A stretch of 14,636 nucleotides of DNA from an uncultured Paracoccus sp. (GCA_937859005.1 CALLYR010000591.1:1-14636), one strand, 5' to 3'; positions 6,662 through 13,853 are shown, counted from the first letter of the stretch. The notes: generated by a model not told the origin, from the letters alone. Translations and numbers: made by a program.

Positions 6662-7822
6662 TCAGACCCGCTCGATCGCGATGGCGGTGCCCTCGCCGCC
6701 GCCGATGCAGATGGCGGCCACGCCGCGTTTCTTGTCCTGCCGGATCAGTTCGTTCAGCAGCGTGACGACGATCCGTGCGCCGGACGCGCCGATGGGGTGG
6801 CCCAGCGCGCAGGCGCCGCCGTTCACGTTCACGCGGTCCGGCGACAGGCCCATCTTCTGCATGAAGGCCATGGGGACGACGGCAAAAGCCTCGTTCACCT
6901 CCCACAGATCGACATCCTCCCTGGACCAGCCCAGCTTTTCCAGCAGCTTTTCGGCCGCCGGGACCGGCGCGGTCGGAAATTCGGCCGGGGCCTGCGCGTG
7001 GCCTGCGTAACCGACAATGCGGGCCAGCGCGCCTTCGGCCTTGTCCGACAGCACCAGCGCCGCCGCCCCGTCGGAAATCGAGGACGAGTTCGCCGCCGTC
7101 ACCGTCCCGTCCTTGCGGAAGGCGGGCTTGAGCGAGGGGATCTTGTCGGGGCGCGCGTTGCCGGGCTGTTCGTCGGTATCGACCACCGTCTCGCCGCCAC
7201 GGCCCGGCACCCTGACCGCCACGACCTCGGACGCGAATCGCCCCTCGGTGATGGCGGCCTGCGCGCGCGACAGCGAACGCAGGGCGTATTCGTCCTGCGC
7301 CTCTCGGGTGAACTGGAACTCGGACGCGCAGTCCTCGGCAAAGGTGCCCATCAGGCGGCCCTTGTCATAGGCGTCCTCCAGCCCGTCCAGGAACATGCTG
7401 TCCTTGACCTCGCCATGCCCCAGCCGCGCGCCGCCGCGCATCTTGGGCAGCAGATAGGGGGCGTTCGTCATGCTTTCCATCCCGCCCGCGACGATGGTGT
7501 GCGCCGACCCCGCCCGGATTGAATCGGACGCCGACATCAGTGCCTGCATCCCCGACCCGCACATCTTGTTCAGCGTGACCGCCGGCACCGACTGCGGCAG
7601 CCCCGCGCCCAGCGCCGCCTGCCGGGCGGGCGCCTGTCCCTGCCCCGCGGGCAGGACGCAGCCCATCAGGACCTCGTCCACCAGATCGCCCTGCACATCG
7701 GCGCGGGACAGCGCCTCGGCAATGGCGGCGGCGCCCAGTTCCGGTGCGGACAGGCCGGACAGGGCGCCCTGCATGCCCCCCATGGGCGTGCGGACGGCGG
7801 CATGGATATAGACTTCGCTCAT
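6662..7822 (-). CDS. Acetyl-CoA acetyltransferase (thiolase II)
   Basis: 386-residue biosynthetic-type thiolase that joins two acetyl-CoA to acetoacetyl-CoA, or the reverse; cytoplasmic. It supplies polyhydroxybutyrate, ketone-body or isoleucine/fatty-acid degradation routes. Conserved residues are the nucleophile Cys88 in NKMCGSG, the NEAF motif, His342 in ALGHPIGASG and the second active-site Cys372 in CIGGGEGTA. The length is typical (about 390). The frame extends 62 codons upstream, but the ATG at 7822 begins the family N-terminus (MSEVYIHAAVRTPMG) and has AAGGA upstream. There is no phaB or other PHB gene beside it, so the pathway cannot be fixed; a branched-chain or other acyl-CoA thiolase is an alternative. 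It is divergent from the STAS/HATPase operon and upstream of the RTX protease. Confidence 0.93.
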   Translation of the reverse strand: MSEVYIHAAVRTPMGGMQGALSGLSAPELGAAAIAEALSRADVQGDLVDEVLMGCVLPAGQGQAPARQAALGAGLPQSVPAVTLNKMCGSGMQALMSASDSIRAGSAHTIVAGGMESMTNAPYLLPKMRGGARLGHGEVKDSMFLDGLEDAYDKGRLMGTFAEDCASEFQFTREAQDEYALRSLSRAQAAITEGRFASEVVAVRVPGRGGETVVDTDEQPGNARPDKIPSLKPAFRKDGTVTAANSSSISDGAAALVLSDKAEGALARIVGYAGHAQAPAEFPTAPVPAAEKLLEKLGWSREDVDLWEVNEAFAVVPMAFMQKMGLSPDRVNVNGGACALGHPIGASGARIVVTLLNELIRQDKKRGVAAICIGGGEGTAIAIERV

Positions 7823-7852
7823 CGAGGATTTCCTTCGCTGAAGGCGGCGGCA

Positions 7853-7882
7853 TTGACCGGATGTTAAGCCGTTCGGTCTATG
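7853..7882 (+). promoter_or_regulatory. Possible promoter of the STAS-HATPase operon
   Basis: TTGACC (7853-7858, 5 of 6 match to the -35 consensus) and TCTATG (7877-7882, weak -10) are 18 nt apart, 37 nt upstream of the STAS start. The 97-nt gap is shared with the divergent thiolase gene. Confidence 0.3.
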
Positions 7883-7919
7883 GCATGGGGCAAGCCCGGC
7901 CTTGCTGCAAGAGGTGCGC

Positions 7920-8252
7920 ATGCAATTGACCACCCTCCCCCTGCCCGGCGGCATCCACGTCCGCCTTGATGAATCCCGGCTGGATGCGGTCATCGCCATC
8001 CGCTTCAAGGATCGCCTGCGCGAGATCGTCGCACATCACGGCCCGCTGATCCTGCTGGACCTCGGCGCGGTCGATTTCATGGACAGTTCGGGCCTGGGTG
8101 CGATCCTGGCGATCCGCCGCACTCTGCCCGATTCGCGCCGGATCGAACTGACGGGCGTGACGCCGAATGTCGATCGGGTGCTGCGCCTGACCCATATGGA
8201 CACGATCTTCACCATCCATCGCGACAGCGATCCGGCGGGGAATCGTGCATGA
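7920..8252 (+). CDS. STAS-domain anti-sigma factor antagonist (RsbV/SpoIIAA-like)
   Basis: 110-residue single STAS domain. In partner-switching systems such a protein binds an RsbW-type kinase when unphosphorylated, releasing that kinase's target, and is inactivated by phosphorylation of a conserved serine. The motif VDFMDSSGLGAIL matches the SpoIIAA phosphorylation loop; Ser57 aligns with the phosphorylated serine. Size and the strand-helix pattern fit the family. The ATG at 7920 is preferred because of AAGAGG just upstream; a TTG at 7902 would add six residues. The stop overlaps the next gene's start (ATGA, 8249-8252), so the pair should be translationally coupled. No PP2C phosphatase (RsbU/SpoIIE type) or sigma factor is visible nearby. 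Confidence 0.9.
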   Translation: MQLTTLPLPGGIHVRLDESRLDAVIAIRFKDRLREIVAHHGPLILLDLGAVDFMDSSGLGAILAIRRTLPDSRRIELTGVTPNVDRVLRLTHMDTIFTIHRDSDPAGNRA

Positions 8253-8776
8253 CCGGCGTGTTCCCCTGCCCCGATGGCTCGGTCGTGCGCCCGCCCCACT
8301 GCCAACCCATGTTCCACCGGGTACTGGCGGCGCAGGAACTGGCGGTGCGGCAGGCACTGATCGACATGTGCGCCCGCTTTGCCGGGCCCGACCGCGACGC
8401 GGCAAGCCGGGCCGAACTGGTGCTGGCCGAGGTGATGAACAACATCGTCCAGCACGGCACCGGCCGCGGCAAGGAGCCGGCTTCCAGCGCAGCGGGGATG
8501 GCGGTAACGATCCACCTGACCGTGGCCCGGCATAAAGGCGGCCTGTGCTGCGCCGTCCGGGACGATGGCCGTCCCCTGCCCCCGTCGTGCCTGCTGGCGG
8601 ACGCCCCCGCCGTGGATCTGGTGGTTCCACCCTGCAGCGGATTCGGCTGGCCGATCGTGCGCGCCCTGACGCAGTCGCTGTTCTATTACCGCGAAGGCAC
8701 GCGCAACGTGCTGTCCTTCAACGTGCCGCTGGTCGAGGGCGGCGCCTTGGGCACGCCCTGCTCGGACGTGGCCTGA
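8249..8776 (+). CDS. HATPase_c anti-sigma factor/serine kinase (RsbW/SpoIIAB-like)
   Basis: 175-residue GHKL-type ATP-binding protein. Family members phosphorylate their STAS partner and, when free of it, bind and block a sigma factor or another target. The N-box is ELVLAEVMNNIVQHG (Glu61, Asn65). The G1 box is VRDDG (Asp105, Gly107), and the glycine loop SGFGWPIVRALT (Gly131, Gly133) precedes the last strands NVLSFNVPL. A low-complexity stretch at about 71-84 sits right after the N-box and looks like a lineage insertion. No histidine phospho-acceptor or sensor domain is present, so this is not a two-component kinase. The start overlaps the STAS stop by ATGA. It is convergent with uvrC, with only 18 nt between the stops. 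The target is not identifiable from this window. Confidence 0.88.
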   Translation: MTGVFPCPDGSVVRPPHCQPMFHRVLAAQELAVRQALIDMCARFAGPDRDAASRAELVLAEVMNNIVQHGTGRGKEPASSAAGMAVTIHLTVARHKGGLCCAVRDDGRPLPPSCLLADAPAVDLVVPPCSGFGWPIVRALTQSLFYYREGTRNVLSFNVPLVEGGALGTPCSDVA

Positions 8777-8794
8777 CGGCAGCCGGGCGAAGGC

Positions 8795-10669
8795 TCAGCC
8801 CCTGGCGTGGAAATGATCGTGGATCGTCTGCGCCAGCGTCGCGGAAATCCCCTCGACTGCCTGCAGATCGGCCAGACCCGCCCGCGCCACCGCCTTGGCG
8901 CTGCCGAAATGGGCCAGCAGCGCCCGCTTGCGCGCAGCCCCCACGCCCGCGATCTCGTCCAGCGGATTGGCCAGCGCCTGTTTCGTGCGCCGCGCCCGGT
9001 GGGTTCCGATGGCCCAGCGGTGCGCCTCGTCGCGCAGGCGCTGGGTGAAATACAGCACTGGATCGTTCATGGGCAGGGCATGGGGGCGCTTGCCGGGCCG
9101 GTGGAATTCCTCCTTGCCGTGGTTGCGGTCCTGGCCCTTGGCGACGCCGATCACGGGGATGTCCTCGACCCCCAGTTCCGCCATGATGCCCGCGACCGCC
9201 GACACCTGCCCCGCACCGCCGTCGATCAGCAGAAGGTCGGGCCAGGCGTCCGACTGGCGGTCCGGGTCCTCCTTCAGCAGCCGGGCGAAGCGGCGCGTCA
9301 GCACCTCGCGCATCATGCCGAAGTCGTCGCCCGGCGTGATCTCGGTGCCCTTGATGTTGAACTTGCGGTATTGCGACTTGATGAAGCCGTCTGGCCCGGC
9401 GACGATCATGCCCCCCACGGCCGCCGCGCCCTGGATATGGCTGTTGTCATAGACCTCGATCCGGCGCGGCACGACCGGCAGTTCGAACGCCTCGGCCAGC
9501 CCCTCCAGCAGCCGCCGCTGGGTCGCGCTTTCGGCCATGCGGCGGGCAAGGCTTTCGCGCGCGTTGCGGGCGGCGTTTTCCACCAGTTCGGCCTTTTCGC
9601 CGCGCTGCGGCACGCCGATGGCGACCCGCCGCCCGGCCCGGTCGGACAGAAGCTGGCCCAGCAGGTCGGCATCCTCGACCCCGTGGCTCAGCAGGACCAG
9701 CCGCGGCGGTATCTTGTCGTCATAGAACTGCGCGACGAAAGCCTGCATGATCTCGGATTCCGACTCCGACCCGCCGGTGCGGGGATAGAAGTCGCGGTTC
9801 CCCCAGCTTTGATTGCCGCGGATGAAGAAGACCTGAACGCAGGCCAGCCCCCCTTCGACATGCAGCGCGATCACATCGGCCTCGGGCACGCCGCGCGGGT
9901 TGATCGCCTGCACCGACTGCACCGCCGTCAGGGCCTTGATCCGGTCGCGCAGCGCGGCCGCGCGTTCATATTCCATCGCCTGCGCCGCCTGCGCCATCTC
10001 GGCCGCCAGATTGGCCTGAACGGCGGTCGACTTCCCCTGCAGGAACCGTTCGGCGTCCGCCACCAGCGTCCGATAGTCGTCAAGCTCGATCCTGCCCACG
10101 CAAGGCGCGCTGCACCGCTTGATCTGGTAAAGCAGGCAGGGCCGCGTGCGCGAGCCAAAGGTCGCATCCGTGCAGGATCGCAGCAGGAACACCCGCTGCA
10201 ACTGGTTCAGCGTCCGGTTCACCGCCCCCGCGCTGGCGAAGGGCCCATAGTAATCGCCCTTCTCCGACTTTGCGCCCCGGTGCTTCTTGATCTGGGCAAA
10301 GGGATGGGACTTGGCCACCAGGATGTTCGGGAACGACTTGTCATCGCGCAACAGCACGTTGTAGCGCGGCTTCAGCTGCTTGATGAGGTTCTGTTCCAGC
10401 AGCAGCGCCTCGGTTTCCGTGCGCGTGGTCAGGAACATCATGCTGGCCGTCTCGCGGATCATCCGCGCGATCCGCCCCGAATGGCCCGAGGGCCGGGCAT
10501 AGTTCGACACCCGCGCCTTCAGGTTGCGGGCCTTGCCGACGTAAAGCACCGCCCCCTGCGCATCCAGCATCCGATAGACGCCGGGGCTGGAATCCAGCCT
10601 TCGGACGTAATCCTGAATCAGCGCATGCCCGGTCAGCGCAGGCAGATCAAAGGGTTCGATGTCGGTCAT
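8795..10669 (-). CDS. uvrC: Excinuclease ABC subunit C
   Basis: 624-residue nuclease of nucleotide excision repair. With UvrB it cuts the damaged strand on both sides of a lesion. The N-terminal GIY-YIG domain (about 28-105) has Tyr32, Tyr43 and Glu92. Cys166, Cys178, Cys186 and Cys190 have the X11-X7-X3 spacing of the four UvrC cysteines reported to hold a 4Fe-4S cluster. A UVR/UvrB-binding helix pair lies at about 215-250 (EYERAAALRDRI). The RNase H-like nuclease has Asp408 in YDNSH and Asp483 in LLIDGG. Tandem helix-hairpin-helix motifs lie at about 567-622. The length is normal. The ATG at 10669 gives the expected N-terminus, although the upstream ribosome-binding site is poor. It is convergent with the HATPase gene and preceded by a 290-nt gap with a DnaA box, where DNA-damage or replication-linked control is conceivable but not shown. 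Confidence 0.97.
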   Translation of the reverse strand: MTDIEPFDLPALTGHALIQDYVRRLDSSPGVYRMLDAQGAVLYVGKARNLKARVSNYARPSGHSGRIARMIRETASMMFLTTRTETEALLLEQNLIKQLKPRYNVLLRDDKSFPNILVAKSHPFAQIKKHRGAKSEKGDYYGPFASAGAVNRTLNQLQRVFLLRSCTDATFGSRTRPCLLYQIKRCSAPCVGRIELDDYRTLVADAERFLQGKSTAVQANLAAEMAQAAQAMEYERAAALRDRIKALTAVQSVQAINPRGVPEADVIALHVEGGLACVQVFFIRGNQSWGNRDFYPRTGGSESESEIMQAFVAQFYDDKIPPRLVLLSHGVEDADLLGQLLSDRAGRRVAIGVPQRGEKAELVENAARNARESLARRMAESATQRRLLEGLAEAFELPVVPRRIEVYDNSHIQGAAAVGGMIVAGPDGFIKSQYRKFNIKGTEITPGDDFGMMREVLTRRFARLLKEDPDRQSDAWPDLLLIDGGAGQVSAVAGIMAELGVEDIPVIGVAKGQDRNHGKEEFHRPGKRPHALPMNDPVLYFTQRLRDEAHRWAIGTHRARRTKQALANPLDEIAGVGAARKRALLAHFGSAKAVARAGLADLQAVEGISATLAQTIHDHFHARG

Positions 10670-10743
10670 GAGGCCAAGAAAGTGATTCCGGTCCGACCCC
10701 GCAAGGGGGCATGGTTTGCAAGCGGATTCCTGTCCACCGAATC

Positions 10744-10764
10744 TGTGGATAAGGCTGTGGAGCA
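10744..10764 (-). promoter_or_regulatory. DnaA box pair
   Basis: TGTGGATAA at 10744-10752 is an exact match (reverse strand) to the DnaA box TTATCCACA. A second 7-of-9 copy, TGTGGAGCA at 10756-10764, is in the same orientation 12 nt further on. A third 7-of-9 match, TTATCTGCA at 10867-10875, lies across the AT-rich tract in the opposite orientation. Confidence 0.5.
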
Positions 10765-10847
10765 GCTGTTACCCAACATGCGCCCGGCCAGCGCAGGCTG
10801 GGCCTTTCACGCTCTGCCCAAAAATTAAGCATAAAAACAAGTATATG

Positions 10848-10860
10848 TTATTGCTTGATA
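10848..10860 (-). promoter_or_regulatory. IHF-like site in AT-rich tract
   Basis: Read on the minus strand, TATCAAGCAATAA matches the IHF consensus WATCAANNNNTTR at every defined position but one. AT-rich DNA gives chance matches, so this is tentative. Confidence 0.3.
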
Positions 10861-10959
10861 TTTTCTTTATCTGCATGAACCGGCTGGAATCGCGCCCGGA
10901 ACGGGACCGATGAAATGACGAGAACGTGAGGCGGGGACAAACCGCCGCAGCGTCACATT

Positions 10960-11748
10960 TCAAGCACCGGCACGGCCGATGATGTCGGGCGTCTGCCAGG
11001 CCAGATGCTGCCCCCCGTCCACGCAGATCAGCTGCCCGGTGACCGAGGGCGCATCCAGCAGGAATCCCAGTGCTGCGGTCACATCGGCAGGGTCGGCGCC
11101 GCGCCCCAGGATGGTGGCGGCGCGCTGGCGGGCGAAATGCGTCTCGCTCTGCCGCTCGCCCCGCAGGGTCGGACCGGGGCCGATGGCATTGACGCGGATA
11201 TGGGGTGCCAGCGCCTGCGCCGCGGTGCGGGTCAGCGCCCACAGACCGGCCTTGGCCAGCGAATAGGTCATGAATTCGGGCGTAGGCTTCAGCACCCGCT
11301 GATCGACCATGTTGACGATCAGCCCGTGTGCCTCCGGCTCTTCCACCGCGGGCAAAGGCGGCGGCAGCTGGCGGGCAAAGGCTTGCGTCAGAACGAAGGG
11401 CGCGCGCAGGTTCGACCCCATGTGGCGGTCCCAGCTGTCCCGCGTGGCGCTGGCGATATTGTCATAATCGAAGATCGAGGCGTTGTTGACCAGCACCCCC
11501 AGCGGACCCAGCCGCGCCACTGCGGCAGGGACCAGTTCCTGCGCCGCGGCCTCGTCCAGCAGGTCGGCCTGAAAGACCTCGGCGCGGACGCCCATGACGC
11601 GCGCCGCGGCGGCGGTGGCCTGCGCCTCGTCCGACGAACGGTCGTAATGAATCGCCACGTCATGGCCGCGGCCCGCCAGATACAGGGCCATTTCCCGTCC
11701 CAGCCTGCGGGCGGCGCCGGTGATGAGGGCCGCGCCCCTAACGGCCAC
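10960..11748 (-). CDS. Pteridine reductase-like SDR (PTR1/FolM type)
   Basis: 262-residue NADPH-dependent short-chain reductase related to PTR1 and FolM, which reduce dihydropterins or dihydrofolate; cytoplasmic. The cofactor motif TGAARRLG (10-17) carries the Arg typical of this branch. NNAS is at 88-91. The usual catalytic Ser is replaced by Asp149 (NMVDQ), followed by Tyr162 and Lys166 in YSLAK. The Asp-Tyr spacing of 13 equals that of Leishmania PTR1 (Asp181, Tyr194, Lys198, from memory). The start is a GTG at 11748, inside the last codons of the preceding 37-codon gene, with no strong ribosome-binding site; this fits translational coupling. Upstream in the operon are the small membrane peptide and the S49 peptidase; downstream is uvrC after 290 nt. 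Substrate is inferred, not proven. Confidence 0.88.
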   Translation of the reverse strand: MAVRGAALITGAARRLGREMALYLAGRGHDVAIHYDRSSDEAQATAAAARVMGVRAEVFQADLLDEAAAQELVPAAVARLGPLGVLVNNASIFDYDNIASATRDSWDRHMGSNLRAPFVLTQAFARQLPPPLPAVEEPEAHGLIVNMVDQRVLKPTPEFMTYSLAKAGLWALTRTAAQALAPHIRVNAIGPGPTLRGERQSETHFARQRAATILGRGADPADVTAALGFLLDAPSVTGQLICVDGGQHLAWQTPDIIGRAGA

Positions 11749-11851
11749 GGGTCAGGCCCAGCAGCCGCGCCATCAGGCGCCGAAAGCCGGGGCCGGCGGC
11801 CAGGGCAATGGCCACCATGATCAGCAGGAACAGGATCACCGTCTTGACCAT
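11738..11851 (-). CDS. 37-residue single-pass membrane peptide
   Basis: Small gene: ATG at 11851, TAG at 11738-11740. The product starts MVKTVILFLLIMVAIALAAG, a hydrophobic helix of about 17 residues after one Lys, and ends with a short Arg-rich tail (RRLMARLLGLTRGR). A purine-rich Shine-Dalgarno stretch (AGGGGGCAAG) lies immediately before the ATG and overlaps the S49 peptidase stop, only 8 nt away. The last 11 nt overlap the GTG start of the reductase. The tight packing, good ribosome-binding site and clear transmembrane pattern support a real gene. Function unknown; by topology (inside-positive tail) it could be a small inner-membrane protein that binds or regulates a larger partner such as the neighbouring peptidase. 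Confidence 0.72.
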   Translation of the reverse strand: MVKTVILFLLIMVAIALAAGPGFRRLMARLLGLTRGR

Positions 11852-11859
11852 CTTGCCCC

Positions 11860-12666
11860 CTATCCCTGCGGCGTGATGCGGGCGAATGCCGTCCGTTCGG
11901 CCGCCGCGTCGATCAGATCATCGGCCGAAATGCCGAAGCGGCGCAAGAAGGGCACGCGCTGGCCGTAACGCTGGAAATCGACATTGCGCCCGAACAGGCC
12001 GCGCATCGCGGGTTCCAGATGGCCGATGTCGTCGGCCAGACCCAGCGAGACCGCCTCGCGCCCCACCCAGATCTCGCCGGTGAACAGGTCGCGGTCGGCG
12101 GGCAGCCGGCCTGCGCGGCGGGTGCAGACCTGGGCCTTGAATGCCTCGTGGATCGGTTCCAGCAGGCGTTGCAGGCGGGCGACATCCTCGGACGTTTCGG
12201 GGCGGAACGGGTCCAGCCAGGATTTCGAGGTGCCTGCGGTATGGATGCGCCGCTCGATCCCGTGGCGCTGGATCAGATCGGCAAAGCCGAAGCCCGCCGA
12301 GATCACCCCGATCGAGCCCAGGACCGAGGATTCATCCGCCCAGATTCGGTCCCCGGCCGTGGCCAGCCAGTATCCGCCCGAGGCGGCGACATCCTCGACG
12401 AAGACATGGACGGGCACGCGGGTATCCTGCGCCAGCCGCCGGATGCGGGCGGCGATCAGCGACGACTGCACGGGCGAGCCACCGGGCGAATTCAGGGCGA
12501 TGGCGACCGCGACCGGCTTGCGGCGGCGGAACGCCCGGTCCAGCAGCGGGGCCAGTCCCGCATCCGACAGTCCCGCCGCCCCGTAGCGGGCGGGAATGCC
12601 GATCGCCCCCTGCAGGCGGATGACGCTGACGGTCGGGCGGCGGCGGGACAGAAAGGGAATGCGCAT
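11860..12666 (-). CDS. S49 family peptidase, single-domain SppA/SohB-like
   Basis: 268-residue serine protease of the signal peptide peptidase A family, which degrades cleaved signal peptides and membrane protein fragments. The catalytic Ser96 lies in DVAASGGYW and the general base Lys148 in TSKSWLD; the 52-residue spacing matches Bacillus SppA (Ser147/Lys199, from memory). The ClpP-like fold motifs NSPGG and LGSIGVI are present. The protein is half the size of E. coli SppA, so it is the single-domain form that works as an oligomer. Unusually for the family, there is no clear N-terminal transmembrane helix: the N-terminus is MRIPFLSRRRPTVSVIRLQG. The frame extends upstream to 12900 without family similarity, and the ATG at 12666 fits best despite a weak ribosome-binding site. 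It is the first gene of an operon with the 37-residue membrane peptide and the reductase. Confidence 0.9.
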   Translation of the reverse strand: MRIPFLSRRRPTVSVIRLQGAIGIPARYGAAGLSDAGLAPLLDRAFRRRKPVAVAIALNSPGGSPVQSSLIAARIRRLAQDTRVPVHVFVEDVAASGGYWLATAGDRIWADESSVLGSIGVISAGFGFADLIQRHGIERRIHTAGTSKSWLDPFRPETSEDVARLQRLLEPIHEAFKAQVCTRRAGRLPADRDLFTGEIWVGREAVSLGLADDIGHLEPAMRGLFGRNVDFQRYGQRVPFLRRFGISADDLIDAAAERTAFARITPQG

Positions 12667-12916
12667 GCAGCGCAGATAAGCGCGGCGCCCTGCGCCGGCA
12701 AGGCGGCACGGCCGGATGCGGCATGGCACGGCGGAAAAGGCCCATGGCCTGCGCCGCTTCGGCGGCCAGAAAGGGACGGTCGCAGCCGACAGGCGCGGCG
12801 GCCAACCTCTGCGGGCGGCTTTGCCAGGCCCTGCCGCATTGGCGGCAAAGCTGTCGGCGCTGCCGACGGCCAGAATAGCGCCGGGCCCGGACAGGGCCAA
12901 GGGACCGATGCCCGGC
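12667..12916. other. Intergenic region between ribokinase and S49 peptidase
   Basis: 250-nt GC-rich gap. Frames run through it on both strands but resemble no protein I know and have poor start contexts. It holds two inverted repeats (separate entry) near the kinase stop and should also contain the promoter of the S49 operon, which I could not pinpoint. Confidence 0.5.
12853..12916 (-). terminator. Inverted repeats after the ribokinase stop, possible terminator
   Basis: GCCGGGC (12880-12886) and GCCCGGC (12910-12916) are 7-bp arms with a 23-nt loop starting at the kinase stop. A second compact hairpin GTCGGC-GCT-GCCGAC (12853-12867) follows, and on the minus strand it is trailed by AGCTTTG. 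Neither has a proper T-run. Confidence 0.35.
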
Positions 12917-13789
12917 CTAGCGGCCCGACAGGAATGCCATGACCTCGGCCCTGTCGGGCATCGCGTCGCCCGCCCCGGCGCGGGTCACTTGGATCGCCGC
13001 CGCGGCGGCGGCGTGGCGCAGGGCGGTTTCCACCGGCTCGCCCCGGTCCAGGCCGGCAGCGAACCAGCCGGCGAAACAGTCCCCTGCCCCGGTCGTGTCC
13101 ACCGGCTGCACCGCAAAGGCGGGCTCGCGGATCACTCGATCCGTGGCCAGATCGCGGTATTCCGCCCCCGCCGCCCCGCGTGTCACCAGCATCGCGGGCA
13201 CGGACGGCACGCCTCCGGTCGCCGCCTCCAGCGCGGCGGCCTCATGTTCGTTCAGCGCCAGCACCGACACATGCGGCAGCACCCTGCGCAGCGCCTCGGG
13301 ATCGAAAGGCGCCGCCGAATAGACCACGCGCACCCCTTGAGCCCGCGCCTGCGCTGCGGCTTCGACCTGCAGGGCGGTTTCGTTCTGCAGAAGCAGCGTG
13401 TCCCCGGCCGACATGCCCGTCAGCGCCGCGGCGATGCGGGCCGGATCAAGGTGCCGGTTCGCGCCGGAATGAACGACGATCGTGTTTTCCGCCGCCCGAT
13501 CGACCATGATGATGGCATGGCCGGTCGGAACCCCGGACAGCCGGTCCACACCGCAGCAATCCACCCCAGCGGCGGTCAGCCGGTCGATCACCCAGCCGTC
13601 GCCCGCCCCCATCGCGCCCAGATGGCGCACCGGCGCACCGGCGCGGGCGGCGGCGATGGACTGGTTCGCGCCCTTGCCGCCCAGCCCCAGCTCCAGTCCC
13701 AGGGCCTGCACGGTTTCGCCGGGTTCGGGCAGGCGGGCCAGCCGATAGACATGGTCGATGTTGATCGAGCCCAGATTCCAGATCGCCAT
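12917..13789 (-). CDS. Ribokinase-like PfkB family carbohydrate kinase
   Basis: 290-residue sugar kinase that transfers phosphate from ATP to a sugar or nucleoside hydroxyl; cytoplasmic. Motifs: GSINIDHV at the N-terminus (Asp12), the substrate/ATP signature GGKGANQSIAAARAGA (Gly38, Lys39, Asn42), NEHE in the middle, and the PfkB signature DTTGAGDCFAG with catalytic base Asp237. It is slightly shorter than E. coli RbsK (309). The ATG at 13789 has GGGGGA just upstream. It follows the petC terminator hairpin by about 16 nt, and no transporter or other sugar gene is visible in the window, so the true substrate (ribose, other pentose, nucleoside) is open. I withhold rbsK because PfkB members cannot be told apart this way. 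Confidence 0.88.
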   Translation of the reverse strand: MAIWNLGSINIDHVYRLARLPEPGETVQALGLELGLGGKGANQSIAAARAGAPVRHLGAMGAGDGWVIDRLTAAGVDCCGVDRLSGVPTGHAIIMVDRAAENTIVVHSGANRHLDPARIAAALTGMSAGDTLLLQNETALQVEAAAQARAQGVRVVYSAAPFDPEALRRVLPHVSVLALNEHEAAALEAATGGVPSVPAMLVTRGAAGAEYRDLATDRVIREPAFAVQPVDTTGAGDCFAGWFAAGLDRGEPVETALRHAAAAAAIQVTRAGAGDAMPDRAEVMAFLSGR

Positions 13790-13805
13790 TGATCCCCCGA
13801 CATGC

Positions 13806-13831
13806 GAACGCGCCCCGCAGGGGGCGCGTTC
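13806..13831 (-). terminator. Terminator hairpin after petC
   Basis: Perfect 11-bp stem GAACGCGCCCC/GGGGCGCGTTC with a 4-nt loop, 22 nt beyond the petC stop. Only short T content lies on the minus side (stem ends GTTC), but the stem is very stable. It separates the cytochrome bc1 operon from the ribokinase gene; partial read-through into the kinase is possible. Confidence 0.7.
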
Positions 13832-13853
13832 ATGAGGCGTCGCGATGACGGGT

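Larger units (their letters stand above)
10670..10959. promoter_or_regulatory. uvrC upstream region with AT-rich island and DnaA boxes
   Basis: 290-nt gap between the PTR1-like reductase and uvrC (both minus strand). About 10820-10870 is strikingly AT-rich in an otherwise GC-rich window. It also holds a perfect DnaA box, degenerate boxes and an IHF-like site (separate entries). It must carry uvrC expression signals unless uvrC is read from the upstream operon. A short stem GGCGG/CCGCC follows the reductase stop. A small plus-strand frame crossing the region shows no gene-like features. Confidence 0.5.

Noticed and set aside
7320..7822. Possible frameshift in the thiolase because a long minus-strand frame overlaps (7365-7853)
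   Set aside because: The thiolase frame is continuous with all catalytic residues; the overlapping frame is a shadow.
7902..7919. TTG start six codons upstream for the STAS protein
   Set aside because: AAGAGG is correctly spaced for the ATG at 7920, whereas the TTG has no such site.
8807..10828. Plus-strand open frame of 673 codons opposite uvrC
   Set aside because: uvrC on the other strand has all family motifs. The opposite frame is rich in Arg/His/Gly/Asp as expected from antisense GC-rich codons and resembles no protein.
10716..10913. Small plus-strand frame of 65 codons across the AT-rich gap
   Set aside because: No ribosome-binding site, uneven composition, and only the AT-rich part gives a hydrophobic stretch; more likely regulatory DNA.
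12667..12900. N-terminal extension of the S49 peptidase (78 codons)
   Set aside because: The extension has no family similarity or membrane helix and is Arg/Pro/Ala-rich; the ATG at 12666 begins at the usual family N-terminus.
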